Shown: positions 1 through 9,006 of the stretch, piece after piece | How the letters are laid out: every line of letters begins with the position of its first letter | Position numbering within the stretch: the first letter of the stretch is position 1 | NCBI RefSeq assembly: GCF_900696085.1 | Contig: NZ_CAADFC020000004.1 | Span: forward strand, 938,985-1,002,984 | Direction: 5' to 3' | DNA length: 64,000 nt | From: Bradyrhizobium ivorense | GTDB lineage: Bacteria; Pseudomonadota; Alphaproteobacteria; Rhizobiales; Xanthobacteraceae | Position numbers and translations under genes: made by a program | The notes under the pieces: model-generated | The model's database searches: none | What the model was told of the DNA's origin: nothing | Seen by the model: the letters and a program-made list of their open reading frames with translations, nothing else

Positions 1-1
1 C

Positions 2-796
2 GATTTCAGGGATTGCGGCCCGAGCGTGTTCGCCTATGGCCGCACGCAGGCCGATGCGGATGCCGCGGCCGACAGCGTCGCCGCGCTGGTCGAAGGCCAT
101 GAAGACGATTTCGACGGCCGCATCTATTCTCCCGACGATGGTATCAGGTACGCGATGGAGCTGGCGCGATCGGCAGCAAAACCGATCGTCATTGCCGACA
201 CCCAGGACAATCCCGGCGCCGGCGGCACGTCCGATACCACCGGCATGCTGCGCGCGCTGGTGCGCAACGGAGCGAGCGGCGCCACCGGCGTGATCTGCGA
301 TCCGCAATCGGCGCAGGCGGCGCATGAAGCCGGCGTAGGCGCGACCGTCACGCTCGAGCTCGGCGGCAAGTCCGGCACGCCCGGCGATGCGCCATATCGC
401 GAGAGCTTCCTCGTCGAAACACTCTCGGACGGCAAGTTCATCGCGCCCGGGCCGTTCTATGGCGGCCGCGACATGGACATGGGGCCGTCGGCCTGTTTGC
501 GCATCGGCGACGTTCGCGTCGTGGTCGCCTCCTACAAGGCTCAGCTCGCCGACCAGGCGATGTACCGCTATGTCGGCATCGAGCCGACCGCGCAGAAAAT
601 CCTGGTCAACAAGAGCTCGGTGCATTTCCGCGCCGACTTCGAGCCGATCGCCGAGAAGCTGTTGATCTGCGCCGCGCCCGGCCCGATGCCGGCCGATCCC
701 GCGACGCTGCCGTGGAAGCATCTGCGTCCCGGCATCCGCATCAAGCCGAACGGCCCCGCCTTCACACCCTCCTCCCCATCACGCAGCAACGGATAG
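2..796 (+). CDS. M81 family metallopeptidase (MlrC-like), C-terminal part
   Basis: The gene is cut by the left edge of the window; the frame is open from base 2 and ends with TAG at 794-796. The visible 264 residues match the C-terminal half of the MlrC / M81 family, named after a protein of microcystin degradation and believed to be zinc hydrolases acting on peptides or amides. Supporting stretches are the DTQDNPGAGGTSDTTGMLRA block, the GGKSGTPGDAP segment and the GPSACLRIGDVRVVVAS strand. The metal-binding N-terminal half lies outside the window. It is followed 7 bp later by an M20 amidohydrolase and then an amidase, so it probably belongs to an operon hydrolysing amide or peptide compounds. 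The true substrate cannot be read from the sequence. Confidence 0.85.
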   Translation, partial: DFRDCGPSVFAYGRTQADADAAADSVAALVEGHEDDFDGRIYSPDDGIRYAMELARSAAKPIVIADTQDNPGAGGTSDTTGMLRALVRNGASGATGVICDPQSAQAAHEAGVGATVTLELGGKSGTPGDAPYRESFLVETLSDGKFIAPGPFYGGRDMDMGPSACLRIGDVRVVVASYKAQLADQAMYRYVGIEPTAQKILVNKSSVHFRADFEPIAEKLLICAAPGPMPADPATLPWKHLRPGIRIKPNGPAFTPSSPSRSNG

Positions 797-803
797 AGAG
801 ATC

Positions 804-1976
804 ATGCCCACCATTGACCGCATCGACAGTTTTGCCGACGAGCTCACCGCGATCAGGCGGGACCTGCATGCCCATCCCGAGATCGGGTTCGAGGAGGTGC
901 GGACCTCGGGCATCGTCGCCGACAAGCTGACGAGCTGGGGCATCGAGGTGCACCGCGGCCTCGGCGGCACCGGCGTGGTCGGCGTGCTCAAGGGCAAGGG
1001 CACGAGCGGCAAGAAGATCGGCCTGCGCGCGGACATGGACGCACTGCCGATGGAGGAGAACACCAATCTGAAGTGGCGCTCGACCATCCCGGGCCGCTTC
1101 CACGGCTGCGGCCATGACGGCCACACCACGATGCTGCTCGGCTCGGCGCGCTATCTCGCCGAGACCCGCAATTTCGACGGCACCGTGCATTTCATCTTCC
1201 AGCCGGCCGAGGAAGGCCTCGGCGGCGCCCGCGCCATGATCAAGGACGGCCTGTTCCAGAAATTCCCCTGCGACGAGGTCTATGGCCTGCACAACGCGCC
1301 CGACCTCAACCATGGCGAGATCGCGATCCTGCCCGGCCCAGCGATGGCCGCCGCCGACTTCTTCGACATCAGGATTCAGGGCTACGGCGCGCACGGCGCG
1401 ATGCCGGAGCGCTCCAAGGACGCGGTCGTGATCGCCATGTCGCTCGGACAGGCGTTGCAGTCGATCGTCAGCCGCAACGTCGATCCGCTGCAGGCTGCGG
1501 TGCTGTCGATCACGCAGATCCACTCCGGTTCGGCCTACAACGTCATTCCCGGCGACGCCTGGATGTGCGGCACGGTGCGCTGCTTCTCCGACGAGATCCG
1601 CGCGCTGATCCGCAAGCGCATGCGCGAAATCGCCGCCGGCTTCGCGGCGGCGTATGACGCCGAAATCTCGGTCGAGATCCGCGACGGCTTCAGCGTGCTG
1701 GTGAATCAGGAAGAGCAGTCCCGCGTCGTCGAGGAAGTCGCGCGCACCGTTGTCGATCCGGCCAAGGTGATCACGCGTTCGACGCCCAAGATGGGCAGCG
1801 AGGATTTCGCCGACATGATGCAGGCCGTGCCCGGCGCCTATTTCTGGGTCGGCCATGATGGTTCCGTGCCCGTGCACAATCCCGGCTACGTTCTCGACGA
1901 CAAGATCCTGCCGATCGGCGCCAGCATGTTCGCCCGCATCATCGAGAAACGCCTGCCGGTAGGTGCCCATGCATAA
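804..1976 (+). CDS. M20 family amidohydrolase (hippurate hydrolase / N-acyl-amino-acid deacylase type)
   Basis: This 390-residue protein has the usual length of M20D amidohydrolases, cytosolic dinuclear-metal enzymes that hydrolyse N-acyl amino acids or related amides. The metal-binding motif CGHDGHT is at residues 102-108 (Cys102, His104, His107), and QPAEEG at 133-138 carries the catalytic and metal-binding glutamates. The LHAHPEIGFEE start motif is at 21-31, and the GSEDFADM motif near residue 333 supplies the C-terminal metal site region. The start is ATG at 804, 7 bp after the MlrC stop. The stop overlaps the following amidase start, which suggests translational coupling. The exact acyl substrate is unknown. 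Confidence 0.92.
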   Translation: MPTIDRIDSFADELTAIRRDLHAHPEIGFEEVRTSGIVADKLTSWGIEVHRGLGGTGVVGVLKGKGTSGKKIGLRADMDALPMEENTNLKWRSTIPGRFHGCGHDGHTTMLLGSARYLAETRNFDGTVHFIFQPAEEGLGGARAMIKDGLFQKFPCDEVYGLHNAPDLNHGEIAILPGPAMAAADFFDIRIQGYGAHGAMPERSKDAVVIAMSLGQALQSIVSRNVDPLQAAVLSITQIHSGSAYNVIPGDAWMCGTVRCFSDEIRALIRKRMREIAAGFAAAYDAEISVEIRDGFSVLVNQEEQSRVVEEVARTVVDPAKVITRSTPKMGSEDFADMMQAVPGAYFWVGHDGSVPVHNPGYVLDDKILPIGASMFARIIEKRLPVGAHA

Positions 1977-3387
1977 GCCGAAGCAGGACGCCATCACTTC
2001 GCTGCACGATCTCTCCGCCACCGACCTGCTGGCCGGCTATCGCGCCAAGCAGTTCTCGCCGTCGGAGGTGCTGGAGGAGATCATCGCCCAGGTCGCGAGC
2101 TGGGAGCCGCACATCAAGGCGCTCTACCTCTACGATCCAGATGGCGCGCGGAAGGTCGCGAAGGCCTCGACCGAGCGCTGGCAGCAGAGCGAGCCGACCG
2201 GCACGCTCGATGGCGTTCCCGCCACCATCAAGGACAACGTCGCGACCAAGGGTCAGCCGGTGCCGCTGGGCGCCGCCAGCGTCAAGCTCGTGCCGGCCGA
2301 GAAGGATGCGCCGCCGGCGGCGCGGTTGCGCGAGGCCGGCTGCGTGATCTTCTCCAAGACCACGATGCCGGATTACGGCATGCTGTCTTCGGGGCTGTCG
2401 TCGTTCCATCCGCTCACCCGCAATCCCTGGGATGTCAGCAAGAACCCCGGCGGCTCCAGCGCCGGCGCCGGTGCGGCCGGCGCCGCCGGCTACGGCCCGC
2501 TGCATCTCGGCACCGACATCGGCGGCTCGGTGCGGCTGCCGGCCGCCTGGTGCGGCCTCGTCGCGCTGAAGCCGAGTCTGGGCCGCGTGCCGATCGACCC
2601 GCCCTATGTCGGCCGCGTCGCAGGTCCGATGACCCGCACGGTCGACGACGCCGCGCTGATGATGAGCGTGCTGTCGCGTCCCGACCGCCGCGACGGCATG
2701 AGCCTGCCGGCGCTGGAGGTGAACTGGAAGGCACTGGAGAAGTCGCCGCGCAAGCTGCGCATCGGGCTGATGCTCGACGCCGGCGCCGGCCAGAAGGTCG
2801 AGAAGGAAGTCCGCGAGGTCGTCGTCAAGGCGGCCAAGGCGTTCGAATCCGGCGGCGCCGTGGTGACCGAGATCGACGGCATCATGACGCCGGAGATCCT
2901 CGGGGGGCTCGACCATTTCTGGCGGGCGCGGACCTGGGACGAGCTGTCGAAATTGTCGCAGGCCGAGCGCGAGAAGACCCTGCCCTACATCTTCAGCTGG
3001 GCCGAGGCCGGCGCAAAGCTCTCAGGCGTCGACGTGGTGCGCGGCTTCAACACCACGATGGCGATCCGCGCCGCCGCCGCAAAACTGTTCTGCGACGTCG
3101 ACTACGTGATCTCGCCGGTGTCGCCGGTGGTGAACTTCCCGGCGGAGTTCGCCGCGCCGCTCAACGACCCGGCAAAGCCGTTCGAGCACATCTGCTTTAC
3201 CGTGCCGTGGAATATGTCGGAGAACCCGGCGCTGTCGATCAACGGCGGCTACGACAAGAAGGGCTTTCCGATCGGCGTCCAGATCATCGGCCGCCGCTTC
3301 GACGACATCGGCGTGCTCGGCATGGGCAAGGCATTCGAGGGCCTGCGCGGCCCGCAGAAGCCGTGGCCGACGCCGCCGAAGAAGTAG
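1963..3387 (+). CDS. Amidase (amidase signature family)
   Basis: The protein has 474 residues from the GTG at 1963; an ATG two codons later at 1969 is equally possible. It is an amidase-signature enzyme that hydrolyses carboxamides through a Ser-cisSer-Lys triad. The visible triad is Lys90 (ATIKDN), Ser165 in NPGGSSAGAG and nucleophile Ser189 in TDIGGSV; the 24-residue spacing between the two serines is the family spacing. The gene overlaps the end of the M20 gene by 8 to 14 bp. With MlrC and M20 genes upstream and an enoyl-CoA hydratase downstream, it probably acts in breakdown of an amide-linked substrate, releasing an acid that is activated and oxidised. Confidence 0.93.
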   Translation: MPMHKPKQDAITSLHDLSATDLLAGYRAKQFSPSEVLEEIIAQVASWEPHIKALYLYDPDGARKVAKASTERWQQSEPTGTLDGVPATIKDNVATKGQPVPLGAASVKLVPAEKDAPPAARLREAGCVIFSKTTMPDYGMLSSGLSSFHPLTRNPWDVSKNPGGSSAGAGAAGAAGYGPLHLGTDIGGSVRLPAAWCGLVALKPSLGRVPIDPPYVGRVAGPMTRTVDDAALMMSVLSRPDRRDGMSLPALEVNWKALEKSPRKLRIGLMLDAGAGQKVEKEVREVVVKAAKAFESGGAVVTEIDGIMTPEILGGLDHFWRARTWDELSKLSQAEREKTLPYIFSWAEAGAKLSGVDVVRGFNTTMAIRAAAAKLFCDVDYVISPVSPVVNFPAEFAAPLNDPAKPFEHICFTVPWNMSENPALSINGGYDKKGFPIGVQIIGRRFDDIGVLGMGKAFEGLRGPQKPWPTPPKK

Positions 3388-3521
3388 CGCCTCAACGCAA
3401 GTCGCGATGCGTGGGGTACACCGCGCATCCGACTTCTTCACAAGGGATGCATTGCCGGGTTAACTGGATGGAGACGCGCGTTGCGCGCTCCATTCAAGAA
3501 AACCGAGAGGAAATCATCCCC

Positions 3522-4412
3522 ATGGCGTATGAGACGATCAAGTACGAGGTCGCCGAGCAGATTCTCACCATCACGCTCAATCGGCCCGACAAGCTCAACG
3601 CCTTCAACGCCACGATGCAGCAGGAGCTGATCGACGCGTTCGACAAGGCCGACAAGGACGACGACGTCAGGGCGATCATCGTCACCGGCGCCGGCCGCGG
3701 CTTCTGCGCCGGCGCCGACCTCTCCTCCGGCGCCAACACCTTCGATCGCGACGCGCGGCGCGGCCCGGTCAAACGCAATGCCGACGGCAGCGTCGACTAC
3801 AGCGATCCGCAGGTGCGCGACGGCGGCGGCCAGGTGACGCTGCGCATCTTCAAGTGCCTGAAGCCTGTGATCGCCGCGGTGAACGGCCCGGCGGTCGGCA
3901 TCGGCGTCACCATGCAGCTTGCGATGGATATCCGCATCGCGTCGGAGGCCGCGCGTTTCGGCTTCGTGTTCTCGCAGCGCGGCATCGTGCCGGAGGCCGC
4001 CTCGAGCTGGTTCCTGCCGCGCATCGTCGGCATCTCGCAGGCGCTGGAATGGTGCTACTCGGGCCGCGTGTTCCCGGCGCAGGAAGCGCTTGCCGGCCGG
4101 CTCATCAGCAAGGTGGTGCCGCCGGACGATCTGCTGCCGACGGCGCGCGCGCTCGCAAAGGAGTTCGCGGCGAAGACCGCACCGGTGTCGGTGGCGTTGA
4201 TCCGCCAGATGATGTGGCGGATGATGGGCGCCGACGATCCGATGGAGGCGCACAAGGTCGACAGCCGCGGCATCTATGCCCGCGGCCGCTCCGACGACGT
4301 CAAGGAAGGCGTGGTGTCGTTCCTGGAAAAACGCCCGGCGCAGTTCAAGAACAAGGTCTCCTCGGACATGCCCGACTATTTCCCGTGGTGGCCAGAGCGC
4401 GAGTATAAGTGA
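3522..4412 (+). CDS. Enoyl-CoA hydratase / crotonase family protein
   Basis: This 296-residue crotonase-fold enzyme is probably an enoyl-CoA hydratase of beta-oxidation. The start is ATG at 3522 (MAYETIKYEV), preceded by a GAGAGG ribosome-binding site. The frame is open further upstream, but that stretch overlaps the amidase and lacks family similarity. Visible hallmarks are NRPDKLNAFN near the N-terminus, the GAGRGFCAGADLSSG oxyanion-hole segment, and GIVPEAASSWFLPR, which carries the conserved acidic residue. The stop overlaps the next gene's GTG by 4 bp (GTGA). The long insert after DLSSG (ANTFDRDARRGPV) is typical of the subgroup annotated simply as crotonase family. Confidence 0.92.
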   Translation: MAYETIKYEVAEQILTITLNRPDKLNAFNATMQQELIDAFDKADKDDDVRAIIVTGAGRGFCAGADLSSGANTFDRDARRGPVKRNADGSVDYSDPQVRDGGGQVTLRIFKCLKPVIAAVNGPAVGIGVTMQLAMDIRIASEAARFGFVFSQRGIVPEAASSWFLPRIVGISQALEWCYSGRVFPAQEALAGRLISKVVPPDDLLPTARALAKEFAAKTAPVSVALIRQMMWRMMGADDPMEAHKVDSRGIYARGRSDDVKEGVVSFLEKRPAQFKNKVSSDMPDYFPWWPEREYK

Positions 4413-5089
4413 ACGAACGGCCTCCCGAGGCGTCTGCATCCGATGGCGTCGTCCTGCTGCATGGCATCAGCAGGACGGCGCGCTCGTTCCGCCGGATGGA
4501 GCTGGCGCTTGAGGCCGCAGGCTTTGCCACCCTCAACCTCGACTATGACAGCCGGCGCAAACCGCTCGATGCGCTGGCCGAAGACATCCATCCTGCGATC
4601 GAGTTGTTCGCGAACGGCCGCGGCGGCGCGGTGCATTTCGTCTGCCATTCCATGGGCGGTCTGCTCGCCCGCGTCTATCTTGCAAGACATCGCCCGCCGC
4701 GGCTCGGCCGCGTCGTGATGCTGGGCACGCCGAACGGCGGCAGCGAGATCGCCGACCGCCTGAAGGATTTTTCCGCCTATCGCGCCTTCTTCGGCCCGGC
4801 CGGCCAACAGCTCGGCACGCTGCGCGACGCCGCTACCGCCGCGCTGCTGCCGCGACCCGACTATCCGCTCGGCATCATCGCCGGCAGCCGCTCGATCTAT
4901 CCGATCACCTCGGTGATGCTGCCGCGGCCGCATGACGGACGGGTGTCAGTGGCCAACACCAAACTCGACGGCATGGCCGATCACATCGTGATCCGCAGCT
5001 CGCATCCCTGGCTGGTGCGCAATAGGGGCGCGATCGCGCAGACGATCGCGTTCCTGCGGGACGGGCAGTTTGCAAAAGACGCGCGGTGA
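4409..5089 (+). CDS. Alpha/beta hydrolase, lipase/esterase-like
   Basis: The product is 226 residues from a GTG start that overlaps the preceding stop by 4 bp, so it is translationally coupled to the enoyl-CoA hydratase. It is an alpha/beta hydrolase of the small lipase/PGAP1-like group. It has the HGISRTARSF oxyanion-hole strand near residue 20 and the nucleophile elbow CHSMGGL, followed by GTPNGGSEIAD, typical of triacylglycerol-lipase-like proteins. No signal peptide is visible, so a cytosolic role is likely. It is the last gene of the left operon and meets the chemoreceptor gene tail to tail with no spacer. Confidence 0.85.
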   Translation: MNERPPEASASDGVVLLHGISRTARSFRRMELALEAAGFATLNLDYDSRRKPLDALAEDIHPAIELFANGRGGAVHFVCHSMGGLLARVYLARHRPPRLGRVVMLGTPNGGSEIADRLKDFSAYRAFFGPAGQQLGTLRDAATAALLPRPDYPLGIIAGSRSIYPITSVMLPRPHDGRVSVANTKLDGMADHIVIRSSHPWLVRNRGAIAQTIAFLRDGQFAKDAR

Positions 5090-7135
5090 TCAGGCAGCCT
5101 TGATGCTGTTGATGAAGCTCTCGACCTGGCTTCGCATCCGCGCCGATTGAAGCGACAGCTCTTCCGACGCGCCGAGCACCCGGCTGGCGGCCCGCCCGGA
5201 TTCGTTCGCCGAGCCCGTGACCACGCTGATATTGGCCGAGATGTCGCCGGTTCCCTCGGCCGCGTGCTGCACGTTGCGGGCGATTTCCTGGGTCGCTGCG
5301 CCCTGCTCTTCCACGGCGCTGGCGATCGACGAGGCGATCTCGTTGATCTCGTCGATCGTGGCCGTCATGCCGCGGATTGCGGTGACGACGTCACCTGATG
5401 TCATCTGGATTGCGCCGATCTGCGCGCGGATATCGTCGGTCGCCCTGGCGGTCTGCTCCGCCAGTGTCTTGACTTCGGCGGCGACCACTGCGAAGCCGCG
5501 GCCGGCGTCGCCGGCACGGGCCGCTTCGATCGTGGCATTGAGCGCCAGAAGATTAGTCTGGCTGGCGATCTCGCTGATCAGCTTGACGACGTCACCGATC
5601 TTCTCCGCAGCGGCGGAAAGGCCCTGCACCGTCTCGTTGGTGCGCCGCCCGTCGGCCGCCGCCCGCTGCGCAATCTGCGCCGACTGCGTCACCTGACGCC
5701 CGATCTCGCTGACCGAGCCCGACAACTCCTCGGTCGCTGCGGCGACGGTCTGCATGTTGCCGGACGCCGCATGCGTCGCTTCGGCGACGCTTGCCGCCTG
5801 ACTGCTGGTGATGTCGGCACTTTTGCTCATCTGCGCAGCTGTCGCTTCGAGCTGCGACGACGCCGTGATCACGGAGTCGATGACGACACCGATATCGTCG
5901 TGGAACCGGTCAGTCAGGTCACCGACGCGCGCGGCACGGGCCGTGCGCTGGTTGACGGCCTCGGCGTCCTTCGCGGCGAGCTCGGCCGCGCGGATCATGC
6001 TTTCCTTGAAAAACTGCACGGCGCGCGCCATCACGCCGATCTCGTCGCCACGGTCGGTGGCGCCGACCTGCAGATCGAGGCGCCCTTCCGCGAGCCCGGT
6101 CATGTTGGATGCCAGCGTGTTGATCGGGCCAGTGATGCTGCGTGCCATCGCCAGCACCGCCAATGATCCCAGCAGCAAAGCCAGCAGCATCATGCCGGCA
6201 ACCAGGTCGAGGCTCATCGTCGCCTCTTCCTTCTTGTCCGTCATCAGGCGCGCCAACTCAGCGGCCAGGCCATCCTCGACGCTCTTGAGCATGTCGATCC
6301 GGACCGTGGCGGCGTCGAACCACGACTTGCTGTCGAGCGACTTGAAGTCGCCGACGAGCCCGCCCTGCTCCACGGTCCTGCGCATGGCGTTGAACGTATC
6401 GATCGCCGGACCTGACATCGTCCCGCTGAACAGCTCGCGCGCCTGGCGTGTGCCCACTGCGCGGAACGCGCTGAAGAAGCCTTCCTGCGCAGCGGCGAGA
6501 CCGATAGCACGCACGTAGAGTTGAGGTTCGAAGCGGCCCGCCGCAATACCGCCGGCAACCGCCGCACGCTCCTGCCCGGCGCGCTCCTTGCCCTCGATCA
6601 AATTGGCGTAAGCTGCAATCGACTTCGAGATTTCGTCATCGCTGCTGAGCTTCGCGATACCGGTGATCACCGTGATCAGCCGGCCGATCGTGTCGGTGAG
6701 ATAGCCCACCGCGGCGGGCGGCGCGATGGCGAGAGCATCGATCTCGGTGCGACGGGGCTCGAGCTTGTCGAGGCCGTCCTGCGCGGCCTGCGCAGCCGCG
6801 GCAAGTTCCACGGTTCCCGATCGCTTCAGGTCCGCAAGCACCGGCGCGGCGACCGCCCGCTCGGCGTCGGTATGCTTGCGCTGTTCGCCGAGCTCCGTTC
6901 GCATCTGAGCGCCCTTGCTGGCGAGATAGGCCGACGACAGGCCGCGCTCGCGCTGCAGCTGATGCACCAGGCGGCTAAGCTTGCCGACGCCCTCGGCGAT
7001 CGGCTGCATTTGGGCGATGTCGGCTCGCACGGACCACTTCGCCGAGATGTCGTAGATCGCCAGTGCAGCGAAGGCGATCAGAGGCAGCAGAGCGGAAAAG
7101 GCAATACGATAAAGTATCCTGGTGTTTTTCAACAT
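5090..7135 (-). CDS. Methyl-accepting chemotaxis protein with NIT (nitrate/nitrite-sensing) domain
   Basis: This 681-residue inner-membrane chemoreceptor has a first membrane segment at about residues 9-28. A long periplasmic helical region follows (about 35-300) containing LVHQLQRERGLSSAYLASKG, the signature of the NIT domain found in nitrate- and nitrite-responsive receptors. A second membrane segment lies at about 309-331, then a HAMP linker and a cytoplasmic signalling domain. The signalling hairpin tip is EIASQTNLLALNATIEAARAGD. There is no C-terminal NWETF-like methylation-enzyme tether. No other chemotaxis gene is in the window, so it is an orphan receptor feeding a che system encoded elsewhere. 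Nitrate or nitrite sensing is inferred from the domain, not shown. Confidence 0.93.
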   Translation of the reverse strand: MLKNTRILYRIAFSALLPLIAFAALAIYDISAKWSVRADIAQMQPIAEGVGKLSRLVHQLQRERGLSSAYLASKGAQMRTELGEQRKHTDAERAVAAPVLADLKRSGTVELAAAAQAAQDGLDKLEPRRTEIDALAIAPPAAVGYLTDTIGRLITVITGIAKLSSDDEISKSIAAYANLIEGKERAGQERAAVAGGIAAGRFEPQLYVRAIGLAAAQEGFFSAFRAVGTRQARELFSGTMSGPAIDTFNAMRRTVEQGGLVGDFKSLDSKSWFDAATVRIDMLKSVEDGLAAELARLMTDKKEEATMSLDLVAGMMLLALLLGSLAVLAMARSITGPINTLASNMTGLAEGRLDLQVGATDRGDEIGVMARAVQFFKESMIRAAELAAKDAEAVNQRTARAARVGDLTDRFHDDIGVVIDSVITASSQLEATAAQMSKSADITSSQAASVAEATHAASGNMQTVAAATEELSGSVSEIGRQVTQSAQIAQRAAADGRRTNETVQGLSAAAEKIGDVVKLISEIASQTNLLALNATIEAARAGDAGRGFAVVAAEVKTLAEQTARATDDIRAQIGAIQMTSGDVVTAIRGMTATIDEINEIASSIASAVEEQGAATQEIARNVQHAAEGTGDISANISVVTGSANESGRAASRVLGASEELSLQSARMRSQVESFINSIKAA

Positions 7136-7248
7136 GATTCAAAATTCCCGTTGAATCATGAGTACGGCCGATTGGTAAAAAAGCCTTTGGGCACCGCGGC
7201 TCAAGTTTTGAGCACGCGATGCGCATAGCGCGCGCAATATACGTACTT

Positions 7249-8223
7249 CTACCGAGTGATCAGCGCCACGCGCCCGATCGCCTTGCGCTCGATAAGCAGC
7301 CGCATCGCCCTCGCAAAATCCTCCAGCGGCAGGCGGTGCGAGATGTTCGGCCGGACCTTGCCGGCCTCGGCCCACTCGCTGAGCGCCTTGATCCTGACCT
7401 CGCCGAGCGCGGGGTCTTTCCGCACCGCCTCGCCGGCGCGGACACCGAGCACGCTGGCGCCCTTAATCATCAGGAGATTGGTCCGTGCCAGCCCGATGCC
7501 GCCGGTGAAACCGACCACCAGGATTCGCGCGCCCCAGTTGATGCAGCGCATCGAGTTCTCGAACACTTCGCCGCCGACTGGATCGAACACGACGTCGGCG
7601 CCGCGGCCGTCGGTGAGGCGCTTGACCGCGTCGCGGAACGGCTCGCGCGCGTAAAGCACGAGATGATCCGCGCCGCGCGCCTTGGCGATCGCGAGCTTCT
7701 CCTCGCTCGAGGCGGCCGCGATCACGGTGGCGCCGAGCAGCTTGCCGATCTCGACGGCGGCGAGCCCGACGCCGCCGCCGGCGCCGTGCACCAGCAGCAC
7801 CTCGCCCGGCTTGATCTGGCCGCGGTCGATCAGCGCGTGATAGGCGGTGCCATGCGCGGCCAGAAACGTCGCGCCCTCCGCATAGTCGAAGGTCGAGGGC
7901 ACCGGCACGAGCTGCGAAGGCGTCGCCACCGTCTCGTCGCAATAGGCGCCGAAGCGCATCTTGACGATCACCTTGTCGCCGACGGCGACGCCCGCGGCCT
8001 CGTTGACCTCGACGACATCGCCTGATGCTTCCGAGCCCGGGGTGAACGGCAGCGGCGGCTTGAGCTGATACTCGCCCGCAGCCATCAAGATGTCGGGGAA
8101 ATTGATCCCGGCGGCGCGGATCGCGACCCGCACCTCGCCCGGCTTCAGCGGCGCCGAAGCAAAGCTCTCAAGCTGCAATCGCTCGGGCGGTCCGAGCTCG
8201 CGGCAAACGACGGCTTTCGGCAT
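7249..8223 (-). CDS. NADPH:quinone oxidoreductase family protein (zinc-free MDR superfamily)
   Basis: The product has 324 residues and starts at ATG 8223-8221 (MPKAVVCREL), overlapping the upstream gene's stop by one base (TGATG). It is a medium-chain dehydrogenase/reductase of the QOR type, with substrate domain AAGINFPDILMAAGEYQ, nucleotide-binding GAGGGVGLAAVEIGKLLGA and the DPVGGEVFENSMRCI segment. The cysteines that bind structural zinc in alcohol dehydrogenases are absent, as expected for quinone reductases. It probably reduces quinones or enone-like electrophiles with NADPH. Its neighbours are a DsbA-like isomerase and a glutathione transferase on the same strand, which suggests a small detoxification or aromatic-compound operon. 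Confidence 0.92.
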   Translation of the reverse strand: MPKAVVCRELGPPERLQLESFASAPLKPGEVRVAIRAAGINFPDILMAAGEYQLKPPLPFTPGSEASGDVVEVNEAAGVAVGDKVIVKMRFGAYCDETVATPSQLVPVPSTFDYAEGATFLAAHGTAYHALIDRGQIKPGEVLLVHGAGGGVGLAAVEIGKLLGATVIAAASSEEKLAIAKARGADHLVLYAREPFRDAVKRLTDGRGADVVFDPVGGEVFENSMRCINWGARILVVGFTGGIGLARTNLLMIKGASVLGVRAGEAVRKDPALGEVRIKALSEWAEAGKVRPNISHRLPLEDFARAMRLLIERKAIGRVALITR

Positions 8224-8834
8224 CAGGCGGCGCTCGCCTTGCTGCGGGCCAACGCCTCGCGGATCAGCGGCAGGCGGTCGTTGCCGAAATACATGTCGGT
8301 CTTGCCGATGAAGATGGTCGGCGAGCCGAAGCCGCCGCGCGCCATCACCTCGTCGGTGTTGGCCTTGAGCTGATCCTTGATCGCCTGATCGCCGATGCCG
8401 GCAAAAAACTTCGCCGGATCGATCCCGACCTTGGCGCAGATCTCGCCCAGCACCGCGTCCTGCGAGATGTCCTTGTCGTCGCCCCAATAGGCCTCGAACA
8501 CGGCGCGGGCGAACGGCACCATCGCCTCGTTGCCGAGCCAGATGCAGCCGCGCATCGCCTTGACGCTGTTCACCGGAAACACCGTCGGCGGCATCTTGAT
8601 CGCGAGCCCCGCCGAGCGGGCCCAGTCGCCGAGGTCCTTCTTCATGTAGCGCGCCTTCAGCGGCACCGGCGTCTCGCGCTGCGCATAGACCGACGGATTG
8701 ACGGTGTTGAAGATGCCGCCGACCAGGATCGGCCGCCAGCTGATCGCCGTGCCAAATTCCTTCGCCAGCGGCTGGATGTTGTGCCAGGCGAGATAGGTCC
8801 AGGGGCTGGAGCAGTCGAAGAAGAATTCGATCAT
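8223..8834 (-). CDS. 2-hydroxychromene-2-carboxylate isomerase family protein (DsbA-like)
   Basis: This 203-residue thioredoxin-fold protein of the DsbA/HCCA-isomerase (kappa GST) family starts at ATG 8834 (MIEFFFDCSSPWTYLA). The CxxC-equivalent position reads CSSPW, with a serine where the second catalytic cysteine would be. This is the HCCA-isomerase pattern (DxxSPxxYL), which uses glutathione rather than a disulphide. Conserved SPTIFIGKTDMYFGNDRL near the C-terminus also fits. Enzymes of this family isomerise a chromene carboxylate in naphthalene degradation; here the natural substrate is unknown. Translation is coupled to the downstream quinone oxidoreductase by a one-base overlap. Confidence 0.88.
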   Translation of the reverse strand: MIEFFFDCSSPWTYLAWHNIQPLAKEFGTAISWRPILVGGIFNTVNPSVYAQRETPVPLKARYMKKDLGDWARSAGLAIKMPPTVFPVNSVKAMRGCIWLGNEAMVPFARAVFEAYWGDDKDISQDAVLGEICAKVGIDPAKFFAGIGDQAIKDQLKANTDEVMARGGFGSPTIFIGKTDMYFGNDRLPLIREALARSKASAA

Positions 8835-8908
8835 GGCGTTTCCTTTTATCGTGTTTGCAGTGCTGCATCTCCGCCATCCCCGCGCAAAGGCTTTGCCTTT
8901 GTCGCTGG

Positions 8909-9006
8909 AGGTGCGAGCTCTTGCGAGCCTCGAAGGATCGACGGCCACCAGCCGGGCCGATTCATCCTTCGAGGCTCGCCGAAGAGGCTCGCACCTCAGG
9001 ATGACG
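8909..9006. repeat. Intergenic palindromic repeat between isomerase and GST genes
   Basis: Two inverted arms, 8909-8938 (AGGTGCGAGCTCTTGCGAGC and onward) and 8964-8996, can form a long imperfect hairpin around a GC-rich centre. The right arm carries the TGA stop and last residues of the GST gene (stop at 8998-8996). Similar elements beside many genes are common in Bradyrhizobium. Confidence 0.75.

Noticed and set aside
762..2021. 419-codon open frame on the minus strand
   Set aside because: It is the antisense shadow of the M20 amidohydrolase; histidine- and arginine-rich composition typical of GC-rich shadow frames.
2550..3521. Long N-terminal extension of the enoyl-CoA hydratase
   Set aside because: The open frame overlaps the amidase and shows Arg-rich shadow composition; the family begins at ATG 3522 with a ribosome-binding site.
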